From assembly GCF_015706575.1 (NCBI RefSeq), contig NW_024037074.1, positions 19,643,334 through 19,707,333 on the forward strand: a stretch of DNA of 64,000 nt. The letters run 5' to 3'. The notes beneath the pieces are model-generated. The model saw only the letters and a list, made by a program, of their open reading frames with translations. It was not told the origin of the DNA and did no database searches. Made by a program: the position numbers and the translations under genes. Origin of the DNA: Patiria miniata. Its lineage: Eukaryota > Echinodermata > Asteroidea > Valvatida > Asterinidae. Of the stretch, positions 58,801-64,000 are shown in pieces. How positions within the stretch are numbered: the stretch's first letter is position 1; each line of letters opens with the position of its first letter.

Positions 58801-61800
58801 TTTTTTGAAGTTTTGGGTTCGTAAATGCTATAAAAACCAAGAAAAACAATCATCTCCCTGTAGTCTGGTTCCCTGACTCCATTTAAGATGAAACAAAGCA
58901 CTTTATAAACGTTGGGGAATTGTATAGTCAGGGAACCAGTCAAGCTGGCTTGTACCCGTTCATAGGTGTGTAATTGATTGCAAACAAATGCGGACAAACT
59001 AAATATGGTCAATTGGGGCCAGTATTTAAAAAAGCCAGTTTTTTCCAACGCTGGTCGGCTGACCGGCGTTGGAAATTGATACGAAAAATACCACTTTTCT
59101 TGAAAATGACAGTACACCTGGTGCCACGATTTTAAAGAATGCTTTAGACTGTCATTCACTAACAGTCCAGCAATGTATTTCAAATTAATTTGGTATTTTT
59201 ATTTCTGTAGTTTGCAAATGTTGTATTTTCCCTTTAAAGATTCCAAGCTTTAAATTGATATACAAATATCCTCACAAAAAAAAAATGTTACAGGTATTTT
59301 GGGATGCGCTGTACAAGTGTACTTCTGTGTACCTAAATTCTTCAATTTAGGTTAAGGAACATGTCATTTTATTTCCCCCATTCTTAAGTTTTTGCCACTT
59401 ATTCTTTCACCATGTTGTGGAGGCTTTTTATTTTACCTTGCTCTTCGTTTCAGGTTTGTCAACAACATGGTGTACTATGGGATATCCTTAAGTACCTCCG
59501 ACCTAGGTGTGGACCACTACATCGCTGCCTTTGTCTCTGGGGCAGTGGAAATCCCCGCCTACACCTGCGCCATTCTCAGTATGCAGTATCTGGGACGCCG
59601 ATTGCCGTTGTGTGTCTACCTGGTGGCCAGTGGGGCCGCCTGCATAGGGGCCACGCTCTTCTGTAAGTTCTTTGCACAGTTGGGTTAAGAGGGGGGGGGG
59701 GGGGGCTAGGGTGGGGAGGGGAACTCGGCCCCTCCTTCTGTTCTTGGAAATGCAGTGACTGATTTTTATGAAGTCGGTAGACTCGGTCATTATTCAAAGT
59801 TTCAGCTAAACTGAATAAATGATTTCGTAATTGTTTGTCAATATTCCAAGATGCTGTCTGTGAAAGCTTGCATATTCCTGTAAAAGTCAATGAAAAACAA
59901 CGGAACACAAAAAAATATTTTTCGTTACTCTGTGTTGAAAATGTGACATTTTGCGCAAATGATATATCCGATTTTTATGAAATTGTGTCAGAACACAATT
60001 TTGTAGACATTCAGACGTTCAAAATCAAATAATAAAACCTTATGAGGTGGCTGGGAGGGGCCGGACACAAGGTGGTTTTTTCACAAAGGGTTCTCATTGT
60101 ACATGTATGTTGGATTTTGATGTGACAATACCTCGTAGTCTTTCAGAAATCATGAAAAATCTATATATCCAATAAGCTTAAACAAATGTTGTCTTGTGAT
60201 CTAAAGGAGGCAACAGGGGCTAATTTCACGCAGCTGCTAAGCACAGAAATGTGCTCAGCACAAAAAAGTCTGGCTTAGTAAAAGCAGGTTACCAGCCAAA
60301 ACTGCATGTGATGTTCATGCTTAGCAAACAACAGCTGAATACCAATTACAGGCAATATACATCACATGAACATTTGGTTGGTAATCCTGTTTTTTTTGCC
60401 AAGGAAGATTTTTCATGCTAAGCAAAATTCCTGTGGTTAGCAGCTCCATGACATTGGCCCCAAGTTATCTTGACTTTGTCTTGTTTTTGTGGTGTCTGTC
60501 TTAGCGGCCGGGGCTGGTAGAGCAACCGTTGCTATGATTGGGAAGTTCTTCATCACAGCCACCTTTGGAATGATCTACACGTATTCTGCCGAGATATACC
60601 CAACACCAGTGAGGTAAGTCCTATAACTGTTGGGATACAGTCTCACAACAGATGGGAAAGCGCAGAAAGTGAGGCTAGAAATGTTGGTGGTGGTGCGATC
60701 ATGTTTCCTGCAATATTCCAAATTGAGATATCAACTTCATGTTGATCTTTGTAAAAAGGTAGATCGGGTTCTGCCTTTCCTGAAGCTGATACTGTGCTAC
60801 TGAATTAAATAATAGGTCCTGAATCCTCAAATTTCAAAACGACTTTGCACACCCCCCTAGGGAGTTAGAGTTAAATATAAGTATTGTGACATATGTACGT
60901 TGGATGCATTTCTTGCCAAATATTCAGTGTCGCATTAGCTCACTTTAGATATATATGTACATTGTATTAGTACATTGTATTATATACAAATAATACAGTG
61001 TGTATAAAAAAAAATGCTAACAAAATATAACGGAATGCCAGACGTAGAATGTGTAACCAACATAGATAATAAAGGTATGGTTTGAAAGATATGCCTTTCC
61101 ACTTTAAAATGAGACATCAAACGTCCAGATCTGATAATATTTGACAGAGTTATGAGTAATTTTTTCAAGAGTGGTCAAATTGGCCATGGGACCAACTTTT
61201 CATTTTAGGCAATGGGATGAAGGTAGCCTAATTGCCTCTGTGTGGATTCACACCGATCTGAAATACGAATGATTCTTTTGGTTGTTAATAAAAACAACTG
61301 TTGCTGTGTATTCTCGCTCTGGAAAACAGGAGTCAAGGTATGGGCTTGTCTTCCATGATGGCTCGCATCAGCGGCATCCTGTGTCCGTTCATCTTGGATC
61401 TTAGCTCCGTCTGGTTCTCCTTGCCGTACTTCATCTTTGGCGCGTTCGCCGTCTCCTCTGGACTACTGATTCTCCTGCTGCCGGAGACGCGAGGCAAGCC
61501 GCTGCCGGAGAGCTTGGAGGATGCTGAGAAAGTTGGCAGTGAGTATCGGTGTGACCTGTGACCTCCTACATTGGGGGCGGGGCTAGGAAAGAGGGGGGTT
61601 TACATGAACTTGTTCTATGGACTCCGAGCATGAAGACTAGATGGTGCTTTGTCACCCACTCATTAGTTCTACAGTGGGAGGGTGTATCATTCTCAGAACA
61701 CAGGACTTATTTTAATTATGTGCAAACATCCTTAACCCAAACTCCCAAGTCATTTTTGCTAGATGCAACCTCAATCTTGCAAACTCCTCCAACTGCCTCC

Positions 61801-62452
61801 AATGTCAAAATTGCATACGGCCTCAATCCTGCAAAATCCTCAAGCTATCGCTGTCAATACGTTGAGGCAGAGCCAGTGGCATCCTGGAGCAGTGCGGAGG
61901 ATTTCAAGTATAATCTAGGCCTACATTTATGCACGGCTGAGCATAAACAACACAAGGGCCGTCCCAAGACCTTCCTCCATATTCAGCCATCCATTTTTTT
62001 GCCATATAGCCTCAATCCTGCAAAATCCTGTATTTTGCAAAGAGGGTTTTGGAGGAATTGGGAAGGTTAGGGTTAATAGTGTCTTCTCATGAGCGTCAGA
62101 TGCTGTGAGCAACGTCTGTAAGACCCTCCCTATGCATGGCCCTTCCCAACGCTCATTGTCTAACCGTTGAGGGGTTCTTGTGCACTGAGTCCGCAGAAGT
62201 TGATTAGATGATCTGGCAAATGTAACAACATTTTCCGAGGGAGCAAAAGCTTACTCCGTTGATTAAACAAATTTGTTTGAAGTTCTTATATTTTTTTCCA
62301 CAGAGGGGGAAACCTGTTTATGTTTGCGTAAATGTCGACATGGAGCAGATGCTGGAGACATCAACATGGATAAAGAGCCATATGAATCACTGCCCAAGGA
62401 AGAACCTCAGAATCAAGATGGCGGTCGAGACATGGCGACAGAAAAAGTCTAA
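49367..62452 (+). CDS. SLC22-family organic cation/carnitine-type transporter, ten exons
   Basis: Exons 49367-49894, 50250-50353, 52654-52808, 55149-55317, 57518-57659, 58212-58303, 59454-59662, 60505-60613, 61330-61538 and 62304-62452 join with matching phases into 621 codons plus TAA. The protein is a twelve-helix major-facilitator transporter of the plasma membrane. Helix 1 is at about 20-41. A large glycosylated loop (42-189) has five sequons and six cysteines (49, 61, 73, 97, 158, 181). VGRKPTFF is the MFS motif after helix 2. ESARWL is at 323-328, [13 protein letters not shown] is late, and [16 protein letters not shown] follows helix 12. These are SLC22 signatures. It is longer than the usual 550 or so residues because of an acidic loop insert and a charged tail. 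Substrate cannot be assigned. Exon 4 uses an uncommon GTTAGT donor. AATAAA lies at 63168. Confidence 0.93.
50250..50353 (+). CDS. SLC22 exon 2: end of loop and helix 2
   Basis: 104 bp between TTTCAG and gtaagt, phase 0 to 2. [20 protein letters not shown] continues to GLMADW, matching the family's W/F-x-LVC...SDR region. Confidence 0.92.
50354..52653 (+). other. SLC22 intron 2
   Basis: 2.3 kb without recognisable mobile element ends. It holds a G-run at about 51649-51662 and otherwise ordinary intronic sequence. Confidence 0.7.
52654..52808 (+). CDS. SLC22 exon 3: MFS motif and helices 3-4
   Basis: 155 bp after TCATTAG, phase 2 to 1. It begins (W)VGRKPTFF, the conserved cytoplasmic motif between helices 2 and 3, and ends MMAFIIG at donor gtgggt. 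Confidence 0.92.
53366..54173. mobile_element. Harbinger-type MITE in SLC22 intron 3
   Basis: Inverted ends GGCCGAGTAAAAAAGAAAG...AAGTTTCTCGTCC and GGACGAGAAACTTGTTTTTT...ACTTTGCC are flanked by TTA at 53363-53365 and 54174-54176. Inside, a second stem pairs TCTGGTTCCCTAGACC near 53790 with GGTCTGGGAACCA near 53889. A motif GTCTGGTTCCCT of the same kind occurs in the TTAA-type elements. Confidence 0.75.
54181..54600 (+). mobile_element. tRNA-derived SINE with LINE-like 3' tail, SLC22 intron 3
   Basis: Head GGCGCTGTGGTCCAATGG (A box) and GGGTTCGAATCC (B box) are followed by a body of about 280 bp. The 3' segment GCGCCTTGAGTACCTAAT...GCGCTATATAAGACTC is close to the 3' end of the LINE at 43862, ending in TTCTTCTT/ATTATTATT repeats. 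It sits directly after a Harbinger-type MITE. A second GCTATACAAGACACTATTAT tail at about 54643 suggests a further fragment. Confidence 0.75.
55149..55317 (+). CDS. SLC22 exon 4: helices 5-6
   Basis: 169 bp, phase 1 to 2, from acceptor TCGAAG to donor CC|gttagt. It encodes [20 protein letters not shown] and then [15 protein letters not shown]. The donor is weaker than the others, but reading through would stop after a few codons, whereas splicing restores [13 protein letters not shown]. Confidence 0.88.
55336..56267. mobile_element. Harbinger-type MITE interrupted by a mariner-type MITE, SLC22 intron 4
   Basis: The left end GGCCAAAAAAATA (55336-55348) and continuation TAGTTCTGCTTCTG (56023-56036) together mirror the right end CAGAACTATATTTTTTTGGGCC (to 56267, in two parts GAAGCAGAACTATA and TTTTTTTGGGCC). 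TTA flanks both sides (55333-55335, 56268-56270). The interruption is the 55349-56022 element. The left end starts only 19 bp after the exon 4 donor. Confidence 0.75.
55349..56022. mobile_element. Mariner-type MITE with TA target duplication
   Basis: Inverted ends CAGGGTGAGTCAAAAAAAGC...GGAACCCAAACCCC and GGGGTTTGGGTTCC...TTTTGACTCACCCTG are bounded by TA at 55347-55348 and 56023-56024, the Tc1/mariner signature. A 21-bp AAATGGTGATTTAATGAACGG unit is duplicated at about 55837-55880. Inverted identity extends well beyond the termini. No transposase is present. Confidence 0.8.
56930..57180 (-). repeat. Dispersed repeat with tRNA-like segment, SLC22 intron 4
   Basis: On the minus strand GGGCTGGATAGCTCAGTTGG (near 56977-56996) is an A-box-like tRNA head. 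Sequence at about 57077-57180 (CCAGGGATCACACCCAAAGA, then TAGCAACATTAG and GATCACTCAGAGAGGA) is shared with about 25593-25690. No B box is obvious, so the SINE call is weak. Confidence 0.35.
57518..57659 (+). CDS. SLC22 exon 5: ESARWL and central cytoplasmic loop
   Basis: 142 bp, phase 2 to 0. [20 protein letters not shown] matches the family's ESPRWL region and start of the long intracellular loop. It ends in an acidic DKDQEEK at donor gtggga. Confidence 0.92.
57916..57953 (+). repeat. 9-bp tandem repeat GAAGGCCAC
   Basis: Four variant copies (GAAGGCCAC, GAAGGCCAT, GAAGGCCCT, GAAGGCCAC) lie in SLC22 intron 5. Confidence 0.8.
58212..58303 (+). CDS. SLC22 exon 6: end of central loop, start of helix 7
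   Basis: 92 bp, phase 0 to 2, [20 protein letters not shown] followed by [11 protein letters not shown], flanked by CATCAG and gtaagt. The DLFRSTNMR pattern is typical of SLC22 before helix 7. Confidence 0.92.
58408..59312. mobile_element. Palindromic MITE copy B in SLC22 intron 6, interrupted
   Basis: Blocks such as ATGCGGTACATCAGATGCAA, CACAGAAAGTAAAAGGCAAC and TGAAATCGGTTGAGTTTGTT match copy A at 26329-26970 in order. The right end reads GGTATTTTGGGATGCGCTG. The left terminus is missing. A TTAA-type element (58710-59233) is inserted within it. Confidence 0.75.
58710..59233. mobile_element. TTAA-flanked MITE nested in the intron 6 palindromic MITE
   Basis: It begins AGGGAATATACATCATTTCC and ends GCAAATGTTGTATTTTCCCT. 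TTAA occurs at 58706-58709 and 59234-59237. In the uninterrupted relative at about 26865 the site reads GATAAAGTTAAGATTC, so the TTAA duplication is proven by the empty site. The internal palindrome (59045-59072) matches that of the 40122 copy with a few changes and lies near the opposite end. Confidence 0.85.
59454..59662 (+). CDS. SLC22 exon 7: helices 7-9
   Basis: 209 bp, phase 2 to 1. [20 protein letters not shown], then [13 protein letters not shown] and LGRRLPL, all close to SLC22 family positions. Donor is TCT|gtaagt. Confidence 0.93.
59663..60504 (+). other. SLC22 intron 7
   Basis: Intron with a G-run at about 59691-59704 and no recognised element. Confidence 0.7.
60505..60613 (+). 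CDS. SLC22 exon 8: helix 10 and EIYPTPVR
   Basis: 109 bp, phase 1 to 2. [20 protein letters not shown] followed by PTPV(R) is the strongly conserved SLC22/sugar-transporter segment. Donor is GTGAG|gtaagt. Confidence 0.93.
61330..61538 (+). CDS. SLC22 exon 9: helices 11-12 and [11 protein letters not shown]
   Basis: 209 bp, phase 2 to 1. [20 protein letters not shown], then [20 protein letters not shown] and [15 protein letters not shown]. Donor is GGCA|gtgagt. Confidence 0.93.
61539..62303 (+). other. SLC22 intron 9 with diverged CCTCAATCCTGCAAAATCCT repeats
   Basis: The phrase CCTCAATCCTGCAAAATCCT or a variant occurs at about 61769, 61827 and 62010. The long open frame across 61558-62070 is explained by this repeat and the lack of stops, not by a coding exon. 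Confidence 0.5.
62304..62452 (+). CDS. SLC22 exon 10: C-terminal cytoplasmic tail
   Basis: It starts after TTTTTTTCCACAG in phase 1 and reaches TAA at 62450. The tail is hydrophilic, with a cysteine-rich CLCLRKC and an acidic/amidic stretch ending MATEKV. There is no obvious PDZ ligand. Confidence 0.88.
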
Positions 62453-63167
62453 GACCAACAAAATGACAGATGGGTATAAAAGAATTGCTGTCTCGTCTTC
62501 CAAAAATGAAATATCTTTGGGATGACTTTGTTATGAAATCGTCTCAATAAGGTGCCTTTTTGGTAGTATCTGCCTAAGTTTTAATGCTTGCATGCTGCAT
62601 AAAGTATTTAACCGTTTATTTGCTGAGTGATAGTGGAATAGCTTAGAACATATTTCTCCTTATTTAGATTTTTGTTTATTAAAATACCAAGTCACATTTA
62701 AGCTTGTATTGGACAATTGTGCAGTGATGGTAATTTATGTGCTATTAATGTATAGCGTGGACACGAGACGTAGTCTTGACTTTCATTCCATTTTTGACAG
62801 CTTTTCTTTTGAGCGATAGAGATTGCAACTTGCAAGATGCAACAAAAAGAAGCTGTGGTGAGGCTTTTCATAATTCTAAGTGCCTTTGCTAGAGACTCTA
62901 TTTTTATAATTCCAGCGTTTAATGTTTCAAAGACAAAACAAAGAAGGAAGCAACACATTTAGTTCACTTACAATTATTTTCATATTATCCAAAGAAAAAC
63001 TATAATAATGTTCGGTATGCTGCAAATTGCTTTAATTCTTTCAGAAAATGAAATACTTTGATTGCATTTTCTGTACATTTTGTTAGAGTGCTATTATTTT
63101 ATCGTTGGTGGCGTAATATCTGAGACCATTTCATTTCATATGCCAGTTTGGTATTTTGCATTGGTCC

Positions 63168-63173
63168 AATAAA
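63168..63173 (+). terminator. Polyadenylation signal candidate for SLC22 gene
   Basis: AATAAA lies 716 bp after the stop codon in AT-rich 3' UTR. Another AATAAA occurs near 63693. Confidence 0.45.
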
Positions 63174-64000
63174 TTCTTTTAACAATTTTTCAGCAGTGTT
63201 CCACCATCGCTGTAAATTTCATAGTCCACAAGAAAGAAAACGTCAGAATATTGTGAAGTTTCGCATTTTGAGTTGTTAATTTCATTTACGATGCATCCTG
63301 GCGAAAAAGGCCCAGGGGTTGGAGTTATTTAATAGGCTGTATGGTGGGTCACTGCAGCATTTGTTAGAATTTATGGTGGCTCACTGCAGTGTTCCTTGCA
63401 AAAATGTTTATGAGATGTAAGGTTAACTTAAAAGCAGCGGGCAAGACATTTATATTACGTCATTTTAATGCTTTCTCTTTTCCCCTATTGTTTTGCCGCT
63501 TGATTAGGTGGCATGTATTAAATTGAATCAGTTTCGTAATCATGTCATGACAACTCATACTTCTTCAAATCGAGTAACAAGGTAATCAAATGAACAGTGG
63601 CAAACAAGCATTCCTTTTTTCAGTTTTCGTTCTCTGGTTCTTGAGACAGGACCTATGATTTGTCTTATTATTGAATGACAGCTGCTTAAGTTAATAAAGG
63701 AAATACATGTTTATTGAAGGGTATTTTTATGTATTCGAAGTGTAACACAAATTTCCAAGTTCTTACCACTAAATGGGTGTTGGTATTAATTTTTTTACCC
63801 CAGCTATACTTGGTACAGGGGTATTGTTATATTTTCAAAAAAATATAAACAGAAAATGAAATATTTTTTTATCATGTTTTGATCCAAGTTTGGAATGGGA
63901 ATTTGTTTTAGGATAAAAACTACTTCTTGTTTTAAGGGAAATATATATTTTTCCCAATCAGTATTAGAACATGCCTTGAATGCCTCACACATGTTCCAAG
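63174..64000. other. 3' flank of SLC22 gene, nothing recognised
   Basis: AT-rich sequence without gene or element ends. Confidence 0.4.

Noticed and set aside
61558-62070. 170-codon open frame after SLC22 exon 9
   Set aside because: It lies wholly in intron 9, out of the gene's phase, and is built on a repeated CCTCAATCCTGCAAAATCCT phrase.

Overview
This window is animal nuclear DNA, AT-rich and intron-rich, and packed with miniature inverted-repeat elements (MITEs) and tRNA-derived SINEs. The spliced SLC22 transporter, the GGCC-ended MITEs with TTA target duplications, the TTAA-flanked MITEs and the SINE/LINE shared tails suggest a marine invertebrate deuterostome, most likely an echinoderm. 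That assignment is inference, since no ribosomal or mitochondrial sequence is present. I see no CRISPR array, operon, LTR element or retrovirus.

Region by region. (1) 1-6.3 kb holds no gene; it contains a hAT-like MITE with an 8-bp target duplication at 1229-2095. (2) 6.36-23.8 kb, + strand: a candidate three-exon gene for a small secreted, neuropeptide-like precursor. It has a CRE-bearing promoter, an ATG-free leader exon, a signal-peptide exon at 14200-14283 and a terminal exon at 23554-23798. Its first intron carries a tandem satellite-like block (8.27-9.47 kb) and a SINE split by a large palindrome built of GTTCGATAGTCCGAA-type units. (3) 23.8-41.5 kb is mostly gene-poor. It holds several foldback and MITE elements, one plausible but unidentified coding exon (30104-30198), SINEs, and a TTAA-flanked MITE with a perfect 28-bp internal palindrome. 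(4) 41.6-46.5 kb, minus strand: an intronless two-Ig-domain membrane protein (45366-46469) and a related transmembrane/cytoplasmic exon with ITIM-like and YTVP tyrosine motifs (41578-42263). A 5'-truncated CR1/L2-type LINE lies between them. (5) 48.9-62.5 kb, + strand: a complete ten-exon SLC22 organic-ion transporter gene predicting 621 aa, with phases consistent at every junction. The start of its first coding exon is duplicated 445 bp upstream.

SLC22 introns 3, 4 and 6 hold an unusually readable record of transposition. It includes a mariner-type MITE inside a Harbinger-type MITE and a TTAA-type MITE inside another palindromic MITE, each with its target duplication visible. The peptide precursor, the Ig receptors and the transporter share no obvious pathway and look like independent neighbours.
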